Shown here piece after piece: positions 54,461 through 64,000 of a stretch of DNA of 64,000 bases. The position numbers and the translations under genes are program-made. Under the pieces are notes generated by a model. It ran no database searches. It was not told where the DNA came from and saw nothing but the letters and a program-made list of their open reading frames with translations. The DNA is from Plotosus lineatus (lineage: Eukaryota; Chordata; Actinopteri; Siluriformes; Plotosidae). The stretch's first letter is position 1; each line of letters begins with the position of its first letter. The stretch spans positions 24,772,501 through 24,836,500 of the forward strand of contig CM045733.1 of the NCBI GenBank assembly GCA_024760905.1, written 5' to 3'.

Positions 54461-54607
54461 AGTTAGCCTAATAGTGAATGTTTTTGGACTGTGCAAGGGA
54501 ACCAGAGTACCCAGAGTACTGACAACATGCTTTATATAGGAATGCCCTTGCTAAGCCCATAACTCAAACTTCTTGATGTGAGGTGGATGTGCTAACCATT
54601 ACACCAC
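54461..54607 (-). mobile_element. V-SINE, 5' side, split by the RTE
   Basis: Resumes the V-SINE after the RTE: core complement (ACCAGAGTACCCAGAGTAC) and head complement (ATGTGCTAACCATTACACCA). Together with 51118-51295 it restores one V-SINE. Confidence 0.85.
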
Positions 54608-54611
54608 CAAA

Positions 54612-54615
<4 letters not shown>

Positions 54616-54679
<64 letters not shown>

Positions 54680-54691
54680 TATATATATATA

Positions 54692-54736
<45 letters not shown>
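54616..54736. repeat. (TA)n-(TG)n microsatellite
   Basis: About 40 TA units with two ACA breaks, then about 20 TG units, running to the next transposon end. Confidence 0.97.
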
Positions 54737-54738
<2 letters not shown>

Positions 54739-54947
54739 ACAGGGATCCCTCACTTTCCACGGTTAATGATTGGGTTTCCACTATAAATTATTACGGTTCA
54801 TTCACTTTATTTTTTCTATTTTCCTGTTCATGTAATAAAGTTTTACAGTTATAATCACTGTGGTTTGGACTTGTGTGCATGGTTTTTAGTCTGGAATGAT
54901 TTATTGAGGTGCAAATAAAAGGAACATTATTGATAGTAAACATATTA

Positions 54948-55092
54948 ACATATGTTAAATTTTAAATTAATTGTAAATTTTAAACATATTGCACATTAGA
55001 AACATATGGTAAATTGCAAACATATGTTAAATTTTAAATTTATTGTAAATTATAAACATATTATACATTATAAACGTATAGTATGGATGAGA
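54948..55092. repeat. 72-bp AT-rich tandem duplication
   Basis: ACATATGTTAAATTTTAAAT starts at 54948 and again at 55020, each followed by ATTGTAAATT and AAACATATT. Confidence 0.8.
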
Positions 55093-55099
55093 GAATGAG

Positions 55100-55600
55100 C
55101 TTCCTTGATCGATTCCGCGTATTAACAGGTGGAATCAGGAGCAAAACCTTTGATCTTTGCCGATTTTTCCTCGTTGAAACGTGGTTACCCCAGGTATTCC
55201 TCAGTCATTCCTTAGTAATTCCATGTTGAACGTGAACATTCCGCCTTCATTCCACCAGTTCCACAATCATTCTGTAGCTCCTCCTTCTAAAATGGAGTAG
55301 CGCCATAGTTGTTCCTCGAGTGTTCCGTGGTTTCCGTGAACATTCCCTGAATTATCCGAAGGTCTTCCTTTGCAATCCGCACTAGTTCCGAAGGTAATCC
55401 GAGCACTTTTACGCATGTATTCGGACATTGAACCTTGGTCTTTCCGTGTCTTTTCTGCACATTCCGTGAACGTTCCGAAGGTGTTCAGAAGGTACAATTT
55501 CCCCTAGGTTTTTGACCCATTTTCCGTGTAAAAATGACAAAGCTTCTCCTTTGAGTGTGTTCCGCGCCTTTCCACTACGATCTTTACATTCTGTGCTCCG
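55100..55600. repeat. TTCC-rich degenerate repeat
   Basis: ATTCC, TTCCG and GTTCC recur every 10-16 bases (for example TTCCGTGAACATTCC at about 55334 and TTCCGTGAACGTTCCGAAGG at about 55463). The spacing is irregular, so it is a decayed short-unit satellite or a compositional bias rather than a clean array. Confidence 0.5.
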
Positions 55601-55726
55601 GTGAAATGGGGGTATTACGTTTTCCCTTATTATTTTTATTTTATTTTATTTTTTGATGAATAGTTGTGAAAAACCCACAATGTACTGAAGGTGCTGAAAC
55701 TGAAGCATGAAGTAGTGAGGGATCAC

Positions 55727-55728
<2 letters not shown>

Positions 55729-55770
<42 letters not shown>

Positions 55771-55778
55771 TGTATAAA

Positions 55779-55821
<43 letters not shown>

Positions 55822-55822
55822 T
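55729..55822. repeat. (TA)n with A-run
   Basis: Two TA runs separated by AAATAAATATG and a poly-A stretch. Confidence 0.95.
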
Positions 55823-58161
55823 TAATAATTTATCAATTATAAATGGCTGCATAAATATTTTAATAGTTCTCAGTCTTCCACTAATCAAAAAGTCTGCTAA
55901 TTCCACAAGTCAGAAAAACAAATTACATTGAGGCATTAGTACATCATAGAGTATTATAAAGCAATAATATGTGCAATGAATCACCACCTCCCTTCTTATG
56001 CCTTCTTATGCCTGACATAAAAATAGCATTGAAGATAAAAGAAACTTGGCTACCACTGCACATTATACTGTACATGTTCTCTGCCAAGCACACTCATGTC
56101 TCTCACCAGTTCAACTGCCTTGCACTCACGTGTACTATTATTTATGACAGCCAAAGTAAGAGCCTCTGTAAACAGCCAGCACGTGGTTCTGGGTGATAAG
56201 ATGTTCCAGATAAAATAGCTAACATGATTCCAGGGAACACCACAGAACAATACTAATCGTTTGTACTCCTTTGAGAATGATGGCTGTCCTATCTGGCCAT
56301 GCAAGGTGCTTTCAACTATTGATTGCCTCCATGGCAGAGACACTGTATTTCTTGGCATGCGGCAGAAATAGCTGTATCTAAAGAGGGCAGAATGGATGAG
56401 AGTAACTGATATCCATGGTCCACACAACGGGGTAAAAGAAGGACAGGGCTATGATTTTTGAGCTTTTTAACATCACATGTGAAGGAAAGGCTGTGTTTCA
56501 TTAAGATCACTGGGACTTTAGTAAGGTAAAGTGTAAGCTGGTGGCCAAGACCAGATTAGGCCTGCATGATGTGGTTCTGGGTAAATAAATGCCATGCACA
56601 TACCAATCTGTAAATGATAACATAGCACTTTGACGGTGTCAGGTGCTTTGTCATTCTTGGTTGAAAGGTCAGGATGCCATTGGTCACTACTGCAGCCAGT
56701 CTGAGGCACCGTCTGCATATTAATCAGTTAATCAAATTACATATTATATCAGGAGTTGATAAGTTTAATATTATTCTAACAGTATAAATATTTCAGCACA
56801 GTTCTGATAAAGTGTACATTTCTAAGAATTAGACATAATAAAGTCAGGGATATAAACAAATAAACTTAATGAAACTGTGATCCATTTGCCATAAACAGTG
56901 TTTACAGTGGTTAAAAGCTCTTTTCTAAAACTGCAGTGACACTGTTATATTTTGGTTCAATCATGGTCTATTTCTCTAAACCAAACATCTGTCTGGACAC
57001 AGGTGCAGTCATTCCGCTTCTCCAGTCCTCGGTGTTTTTATTTCATTTTCAATTTTAACCTTAATATTGACTGGGAGACTGCCAGCTGTGGTGCGTCTAG
57101 TAACTAGATCTGCCACCACAGGCTGGAGTAATGTTGGATATCCCACTAGGACTACCTAACACTATAGTGAATGATGTAAAACACTGCAATTAGGCAAATG
57201 AATCACAAACAAATTGTGTTGTGTGGAGCGAAACTTCACCCACACCTGCCGTGTAATCAAGTAACAAAATGTTTGCATGCTATTGATTAAATAGAGCAAA
57301 CTCTCATGAAATTTTGAAAACGTTACCCAACGTCTTTGCCACTGAGTGCATGGAATCACCTGCATATTTTGCATAGCAGTTATAAGTAAAAAGTTATATA
57401 CTAGTTTGCCGGAAACCATGCTGTGTTTCTTAAGCAAAGAGCCAAAAATATCAAAATCAATTTGTCCCAGACATACAGACGGTGATCAAGGCGAGTGGGA
57501 GTTGCCATGGAAACCAAGTGTGACAGGCTAAGGCTTTCAAGCTCCTCAGCCTTGAGTGCCTTATTCTTTCAGACAGGGAGATCCTGACCATTAGAAAATG
57601 CCTAACTTGTGTCATGATTGCATGTGTCCCCCTTTCTCTCGAAAGTGCATCTCTGATATTCTGATAGCTCTGATAGCAGTTACAGTAGTGAAAGATCACT
57701 CAGATTTCGGATTGCTGATGTATTTAAATTTACCCAAATGGGAAAGAGAGAAAAAAAACAACAACAGCATTTCCATTTCAGAGATCTGTTTACCATTCAC
57801 ACCAAACACCACTTTCCTGCTTCTTGCCCTTCATAATAGCAAGGCTGCTCTATCACCGCCACCATGTAACCTTGCTGTGACTCCGTTTATATGGTGCCCG
57901 TGTGAGGAATGCCAGTCCGATGGGGTGGTTATGCACAAAGGACATCTGAAATGTCAGCTTGGGTAAGTGAGAGCATACTAGAGCCTTAGGACGCCTGATG
58001 GAATGCGGAAGACCTTTGTCTGGTGCTCACATGACCTCTGCTTAAAAAGCAATCTACAGGATTTGCTGTAGATTTTCACTGATACAGAAAATGCTTAAGT
58101 CATAACAGAGGAGGCCATGTTTCCTCTGTTTTCATGCAACCACTGATCAGCTGCTTTCATT

Positions 58162-58164
<3 letters not shown>
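55823..58164. other. No gene recognised
   Basis: 2.3 kb of non-repetitive sequence, the longest such stretch here. Frames of 86-125 codons (56050-56427 minus, 57162-57437 minus, 57598-57966 plus) show no known motif and no splice-supported structure that I could trust. Conserved noncoding DNA is possible around 56220-56430 and 56600-56740. Confidence 0.45.

Positions 58165-58224
<60 letters not shown>
58165..58224. repeat. (CA)n microsatellite
   Basis: About 29 CA units. Confidence 0.97.
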
Positions 58225-58227
<3 letters not shown>

Positions 58228-58465
58228 TTGTGATTGGTTTCTTCACTCAGCAGCACAGATATCACTACTCCAAAGTTACAGACTTCAGGCTTTCCATGCA
58301 TGGCCAGCATACCAGTTGCATGTATACAGAGATCCAGAGTTAACATCACCAACGGTGTAGTGTCAACAAAATAATAAATAATATTTATACTTTAAAATTC
58401 ATTAATTTGACAATTCATTCATTTACCAAACAACGTTAAATGCCCGCGCTTTTCCTGTGATCTAA

Positions 58466-58526
58466 ACAGAGAAGCTTCTTGCTGTGAGGTGGACATGCTA
58501 ACCAGTACACCATCATGCCATCCCTG
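58466..58526 (-). mobile_element. V-SINE head fragment
   Basis: Minus strand: ATGATGGTGTACTGGTTAGC, then CACAGCAAGAAGC. Only the tRNA-like 5' end is recognisable. Confidence 0.6.
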
Positions 58527-58961
58527 CTGTTAAATACAATTAGACATTGCCGTTCAGGGACCAATCACAGGCAAGTCTATTCAATTTAATGGAATAATTA
58601 TGGTATATGTTATATTGAATGTTATATGGTATTATGGTACAGAATTTCAGTGTGAAAAATGGAGAAAGTGTTTATCTCTGCAGTGAATGCATGCATATTG
58701 ATATAAAACATTTTTGTTCTCCAGTAAAATAAATACTCCTCACATTCCTATGTAAAAACTTTTTAAATCAGGATTAGAACAAACATGTCAAATATCTGGA
58801 AAGTTGAAGTTACCGTTGTTCTGAATATAGACTGACAAAATGCATTTTAAATCCAAAGTGGTTTGAAGTGTTTACACACTAGTTAGATAAATGTATATAT
58901 GGTTCATAAAATAAACAGACACATAAATGAGACATGTACTATACATGGAAAAACACTCAAT
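58527..58961. other. No gene recognised
   Basis: AT-rich unique-looking sequence. Confidence 0.55.
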
Positions 58962-59134
58962 GGTTTTTACAGCTTCCCACCATAGCCAGTGAAAAACATG
59001 GCCGGCCTTTGATAACCCAGTTAGTGCACCGGGGGAGGGGGGTGTTGTGGTAGTGACAACCGTTGACTGTGGGGCTTGAACCCCCAACCTTAAATTTGGT
59101 AATCCGGCACCTTACTACCAGGTCACTACTGTCC
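58962..59134 (-). mobile_element. SINE-A 5' half
   Basis: Head (minus-strand ACAGTAGTGACCTGGTAG) and body up to TTCCCACCATAGCCAGTG. The tail half is absent. A G-rich run sits at 59031-59042. Confidence 0.8.
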
Positions 59135-59230
59135 TCCACCCTGATTAACTGTAACACTAAAAACATCATGAGCACTGACAGCTGAAGAGAATATCATTGG
59201 CTATCTTATTACAATGACACCTCCTAAGTA

Positions 59231-59577
59231 AGGGCAGTGGTGGCCTAGTGGTATTGGGTGCTGGATCGCTGATCGCACGGTTGGGGGTTTGAGTCCCACT
59301 CTCCACAAGGTTGTCATTGTCCCCCCCCCCAGTGCAGCTAACTGGGTTATCAAAGGCCGGCCAAGTATCTCACTGTCTATGGTGTGATGCATGTAAAAGA
59401 ACCGTTGCTGACTTTTGACAAGAGTAGCTGCATAGCCGTCAGCGTGTTTCCGCCCTGCGATGGCCTGGCAAGCTGTCCAGGGTGTACTCTGCCCTTGTCC
59501 GGAGTCGGCTGGGATGGGCGCCAGCCTCCCCGCGACCCTAATTAGGATTAAGCGGTTACAGAAAATGAACTGATGAA
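59231..59577 (+). mobile_element. SINE-A, full length
   Basis: Among the best matches to the consensus. Flanking TCCTAAGTA and TGCTAAGTA (about 59220 and 59580) give an imperfect target duplication. Confidence 0.92.
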
Positions 59578-60520
59578 CCTGCTAAGTAGTTTGATGTAAT
59601 AGGGAGAAAATGAAGTCAAGCAGAGGCTAATATGTTTGGTCTAATCCCACACAACAGCCACTGAAGCACACCTTGTTGAAACTTATAATGCCGGTAATGA
59701 TATGATAGTGGGTGTCTGAACACTCGATAGCTTTGCCACTTTCTGAATGCTGGGCTGCTTAAGTGTAGACTAGTCAGGTGGCGTTAATGTTATGCTGATA
59801 CGTGTATGTGGAAACTGATTATCATACCCATGTGTGCTTTCTAAAGATCCCATTCCAAAGATGAAACCTCTTTGCTTAACAACTGTCTGCAAGGTTGTGA
59901 GAAGGTTTTACACAAAAGTTTTGAATGTGGTTGTGAAACTTTTCCAAGCCAATTGTGAAGCAAGTCTATGGCAACAGTTTGGAGAAGAACCACATATGGG
60001 TGTGATGACCAGATATTTTTGGCCATTTTTTTACAGGAAGTTAGCTCAACAGATATACAAGATGATGTGATTGCACCAAGTGTGGAAATCTTTAAGCTTT
60101 TATCAATATTCTAACTCACAGCTTAATTCATTTCTATTACTGAAAATTTAAATGTTTAGAAATGAAATAAGTGTGTCTATGCCATTTCTGTCAACACTGC
60201 AGCCACATTTTTGGTGTAACTGCAGGAAATGCCATAAGATATAGAGAGACAGCACAGAGCCTGAAAAATGTTTCACTGTTTTGCATGTCTATTTGTAACC
60301 TGATGGTGTAGAGACAAAGATCTTAGATCTTACTCAGAGAGATGGACAGATGATAATAATGATAATACTGTAATAAGACTTAAAAAAACAAAAACAAAAA
60401 AATAACATGTGTTAGCATCTTGTTAGAATTGCTATGCTGCCAGTTATTCTAGCTGGATTCTCTCCATCTGTAATATGAAACTGTCAAGTTCACACTCAGT
60501 GCTATGCAACATACATTTCA
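59578..60520. other. No gene recognised
   Basis: Unique-looking sequence. A 78-codon frame at 59834-60070 has no known motif. Confidence 0.5.
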
Positions 60521-60522
60521 CA

Positions 60523-60572
<50 letters not shown>

Positions 60573-60620
60573 ACATACACAACAATACACACACATACAC
60601 ACACACACATGCACACACGG
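60521..60620. repeat. (CA)n microsatellite, interrupted
   Basis: About 22 CA units, then imperfect ACACATAC units. Confidence 0.95.
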
Positions 60621-60724
60621 CTTGTAGGCATTTATATGTAGCCTATGATTCGAGTATAAACTAAAAGGAATCAGTTGTGAGATTATCGAAAAGAGATCAC
60701 ATTATGTTGTATGACCTACTTGTG

Positions 60725-60725
<1 letters not shown>

Positions 60726-60786
<61 letters not shown>

Positions 60787-60798
60787 TGTGTGTGTGTT
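60726..60798. repeat. (TG)n microsatellite
   Basis: About 35 TG units with one GAG break. Confidence 0.97.
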
Positions 60799-61024
60799 TA
60801 TAGCTATGTAGCTAGGGCTAGTCATGTAAGGAATTGGATGCATCAGTGACCCAGAGCACTGTGCAACTATGACAGTAAGTTAACAGCAGATGCGGGGGAT
60901 TGAAGGATGTACAGGATTTTTCCATTGTACAAAGTAATAGCATGTTTGCTATGCAGAAGTCAATGTGCTTTATTCGTTGGTCACTGATCCGATATCAGTG
61001 TTACACTGGAATACCTGTAGTTTT

Positions 61025-61318
61025 TTCATTTATCCATTCATTTTCTATGCTGCGTATAGTTTTTGTATTGCAGGTGAGCTGGAGCCAATCCAAGCTAACA
61101 CTGGGTGAGAGGTGGTACACTATTCTATTAGAATTCTATTACACTAGTCTATTGTGGCGATATCACTGAGAGCTCGGCATTCATTCGCATTCACATTTAC
61201 ATCGATGAGCAACTGGGAGTAGCTAGCTGAACTAATAGGTAAGTCTTTGGACTGTGAAACAGATTTGATCCGAGAATGCGGCATCAGTGCTCACCCCTGC
61301 ACTATGGTGCTGCCCCAT
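61025..61318 (-). mobile_element. V-SINE, old and degenerate
   Basis: Tail complement TTATCCATTCATTTTCTATG, body complement GAGCTGGAGCCAATCCAAGC, head complement GCACTATGGTGCTGCCCC. The core is largely eroded. ATTCTATTA-type units are repeated near 61122-61150. Confidence 0.65.
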
Positions 61319-62004
61319 TTGTAATTTTTTTTTTAAATGGTAGAATTGAAATGCCTTGTTTTTTAAATTAAAAAAAATGTTTTTTATCCACCAGTACAAT
61401 CACCTGCCAATTCCCAACAACCAGTCATGTTTACACTGTCATATGACAGCCACCAAATGGGGAGGGTGAGGACTAACACATGCTTCCTCTAGGATATCTT
61501 TTTGAACTGCTGAACATGCTGCATCATAACAGAGTATAACACACTAGGAGAAAAGGTCTATATCTGTCCTCAGCATCATACATGAACTCAGACCCATGTT
61601 TAACTACAGTCACCATTGCGAACATGAGGGAGAAAAACCATGGCCAAACTTGCTGCCTTGGTGCCTGGCCATGGAAGGCTGTGAGGTTTACATGGTGTGA
61701 GCTGCTTGTGCCATTTGGGAGCCCACATTGCTATAGTTGTAGATGAATTATATCAAATGCAATATCATGCTTTTTAAAGGTCATTTGATTACATACAAAA
61801 CAAATGGTTAAAGACAAAATTAACTATTGGCTGGTTATATTACATAAGAGACCTGATTTCAAATCATAAGGTTTAGAGTCTAACTTAAAGGGTGTTTTTT
61901 AAATTGTTTTATTTTTTTACTTGGCTAGTCTGGAAAAGCCTCTACTCATTTCATCTGCAATTGCATCCACTTCCATCTCTGTTGTGAAGTGGTGTGACAA
62001 AATA
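61319..62004. other. No gene recognised
   Basis: Unique-looking sequence with A/T-rich runs near 61325-61385. Confidence 0.5.
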
Positions 62005-62766
62005 CAGACGCTTCCCAACTTACATTTTAGTTCGGTTCCGGATGGCCGAACGTAAGGTGAAAAAAAAATGTAAATTGTTACTGTATGTTCCAGTGACGTA
62101 TGACGTTCATACTGTACTATACATCCATAAATACCAATACCATATCTCATAAAACACCCCTAAATCAATTATTATAAACATAACATTGTAAAATAATATC
62201 ACATATCAAATAATATCAACATTAATTTCAAATAAATTCAATTCAAGCAAAATCATTTCAAATAGATACATTTTAATCAAATTCACTCATCAAATATCAA
62301 ATACAGTATCAAATATAACCTTTAACATTCTCTGTGATGCGATCTTTCTGCTTGTAAATGGTTCCGATGGTCGACAGAGCCATTTGGAAGAAATGTGCAA
62401 GATTCATGTGTTTTTCACCAGCATCGATTTTCTTGATAATAGCCATCTTCGTTTCTAATGAGATGGCTTGCCGCTTTTTCTGATTACCACTATCACTAGT
62501 CGGCTATATTTGCTTAGGGTTACAAAAGTCTGCAAAACAATGTAAACATAAAGATCACAGAGATGATGTCTTAACACAAGGGTAACATGCGGTGGTGAAC
62601 TGGGAAGAATGAGGGGCACGTTCAGTCTGTCGTTTGTGAACACTGGATGCAGCATCATTATGTCTTGTACTACAGAGACCACGCTAAACTCAAAATTTGA
62701 CATTTTTATTTCAACGTAAAATCGAAAAATACGTAAAACGAGTAAACGTAAGTCGGGGATTGTCTG
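62005..62766 (-). mobile_element. Tigger/pogo-like transposon (family T1), internally deleted
   Basis: Ends CAGACGCTTCCCAACTTAC and the complement of GTAAGTCGGGGATTGTCTG, with TA on both sides. Collinear with 13841-14910 on the opposite strand over both flanks, including TTCCAGTGACGTATGACGTT and CTTGTGTTAAGAC. Confidence 0.88.
62335..62505 (-). pseudogene. pogo/CENP-B-type helix-turn-helix remnant of a Tigger transposase
   Basis: The minus-strand frame reads NQKKRQAISLETKMAIIKKI, then DAGEKHMNLAHFF, then STIGTIYKQKDRI, and stops soon after. SLETKxxIIKxIxxGE and STIxTIYKxKD are the standard pattern of the psq-type DNA-binding domain in Tigger/CENP-B proteins. The initiator is lost (ATA and stops where the sister copy has ATG), and the rest of the transposase is deleted. 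Confidence 0.8.
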
Positions 62767-64000
62767 TATATCAGTGCCTCATTTCAAATCAATCCTTTAT
62801 ATAGGTCTGCAATAACTGTTAATTTCACAGCTGTTGACTGGGATGGTGTAACACTGTGAAACCACTGGTACTAAACCTTTTTTAGCTGATTGAATTTGCA
62901 AACAACATATTTCTTTCAGCCAGATATGATTTACAATTATTTTGTACAAGTGTACCTCTAAAATGTTTGTCATACCTGCCAATAAGAAGAGTTTGAAGTG
63001 AGTGGGAGGTGAGTGGGAGAAATAGTAAAAGTGAAAAGCAATGGAGAAAAATATGTTAAGGTTAGAAAAGCTATAGTGAGAGTGAAATTCAGTACTTCAA
63101 AATCTGTGATGAAAAATATTTAGGAGCAGAGAGAGAGAGCGAATAACAGCAGCAGTTCTATGCTAGAAATGCTGAATCACAAGCATGGAGGTTCTACATC
63201 TTGTTTCTCTGGAACAAGCATACTGTAGCTAAGTCATTACAGCTGCCAGTTTCATGCCAGGTTCCATAAACTCGGTGCCAGTAAGGTCTCAAATCTCAGT
63301 CCCTATTACACAACTCTAGTGTATGATTTATGCCTCTTTATGTCTGGGTATGATTTATACATCAAGTTAAATTGAGAAAGGTCAGAAGAGTATCATCCCT
63401 ATAAAGCAGGCACGTTTATGTTAGTTAACGTGGGGAATTGGGAGCCAAATGTACCTGTGAATTTGGCAGCTCATTTTCAATGATTGAGCATGAGTGATAG
63501 GAAGAGAGAGCTGCCAGGCTAGTGTGACATTTCCCCATGAGGACAGCGTGTTCTGGATATCACAGACAGAGGCGTCTGAGGATTGAAAAAGCTACAGCAC
63601 CCTTATCATAGACAGAAAGGGTGAGTGCACACAGACACTCACAAGGAAATGAAAGATGATATGTCTTTTCTTTGTTTTAATCACAAACAATTTACACAAA
63701 ATTAAGATATAGCTATATAGATTCAGAAAGCTATATTAACCAACAAAATATAAGCAAAAATGGAAATTAGTTAAACTTCCACACATCATGTTATATCGGA
63801 AAGATTCACTTTCAAAAGACAAGTTAATATTAAGAAGTGTTCCCTACTGAGTACCTTTTTTGGGCATCGGTTTTACTCATCTTTTCATCCGATTTGTCCT
63901 TCTAGTATGAAAGCTGTCTACTGCAGTGAAACATTATAAGTATACTAGAGTTAAACGCAAACTAATAAGACCTAGACCTTGAAATATCTTTCTGTGTTGT
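62767..64000. other. No gene recognised
   Basis: Non-repetitive sequence to the window end. A short GA run sits at 63129-63140. No frame above 61 codons and no recognised element. Confidence 0.5.

Larger units (their letters stand above)
54740..55728. mobile_element. Tigger-like MITE (family T11) with unusual interior
   Basis: Ends CAGGGATCCCTCACTTTCCA and the complement of GTAGTGAGGGATCACTG. TA- and TG-repeats abut both sides. The interior has an AT-rich duplication (54948-55092) and a TTCC-rich stretch (55100-55600). No transposase frame. Confidence 0.75.

Noticed and set aside
56050..56427. 125-codon minus-strand ORF
   Set aside because: No recognisable domain or signal. It overlaps plus-strand frames, so it is listed as unique sequence only.

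Overview
The window looks like a stretch of a ray-finned (teleost) fish nuclear genome. It is dense in long microsatellites, V-SINE (DANA/mermaid-type) copies, a Rex3 retrotransposon, many Tigger/pogo-like TA-target elements, and hAT, Tc1, Kolobok-like and piggyBac remnants. I found no host protein-coding gene, no RNA gene and no CRISPR array. It reads as intergenic or intronic DNA. The species cannot be named from the sequence alone.

Region by region. 1-13.8 kb: scattered tRNA-derived SINEs of one recurrent family (called SINE-A here, about 340 bp with an L2-like tail), old V-SINEs, long TG/GA/TAA repeats, a 5'-truncated RTE copy (7.45-8.04 kb) and a Tc1 remnant (11.3 kb). 13.8-19 kb: an internally rearranged Tigger-like element, a near-full-length but broken Rex3 on the minus strand, and the 5' end of a second LINE. 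19-31.4 kb: a TTAA-flanked Kolobok-like element with a broken P2X7-C-like ORF and a nested palindromic hAT MITE, a hAT end split by a SINE, more SINE-A copies, a SINE-A/RTE chimera and two truncated RTE copies. 33.2-36.4 kb: a near-full-length RTE on the minus strand with several frameshifts. 39.9-47.9 kb: a cluster of nested and abutting TA-target transposons joined by (TA)n runs. It includes a Tigger transposase N-terminus, an RTE fragment, a piggyBac fragment and a piece that closely resembles the last codons of the host gene mib1. 51.3-54.5 kb: an RTE with an uninterrupted 998-codon ORF, inserted into a V-SINE. 54.7-55.7 kb: a Tigger-like MITE with odd repeat content. 55.8-64 kb: mostly non-repetitive sequence with a few SINEs and a second copy of the first Tigger family.

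How the parts interact. Only the 51.3-54.5 kb RTE looks able to make an endonuclease/reverse transcriptase. Short pieces ending in the same 3' terminus (23.05 kb, 25.5 kb) look like parasites of that family. SINE-A and V-SINE end in an L2-type tail, so their partner LINE is probably an L2-clade element that is not in this window. The Tigger-like elements here are non-autonomous, and several carry foreign internal DNA, which fits repeated internal replacement during repair. Boundaries given for old repeats are by eye and may be off by about 10-20 bp.
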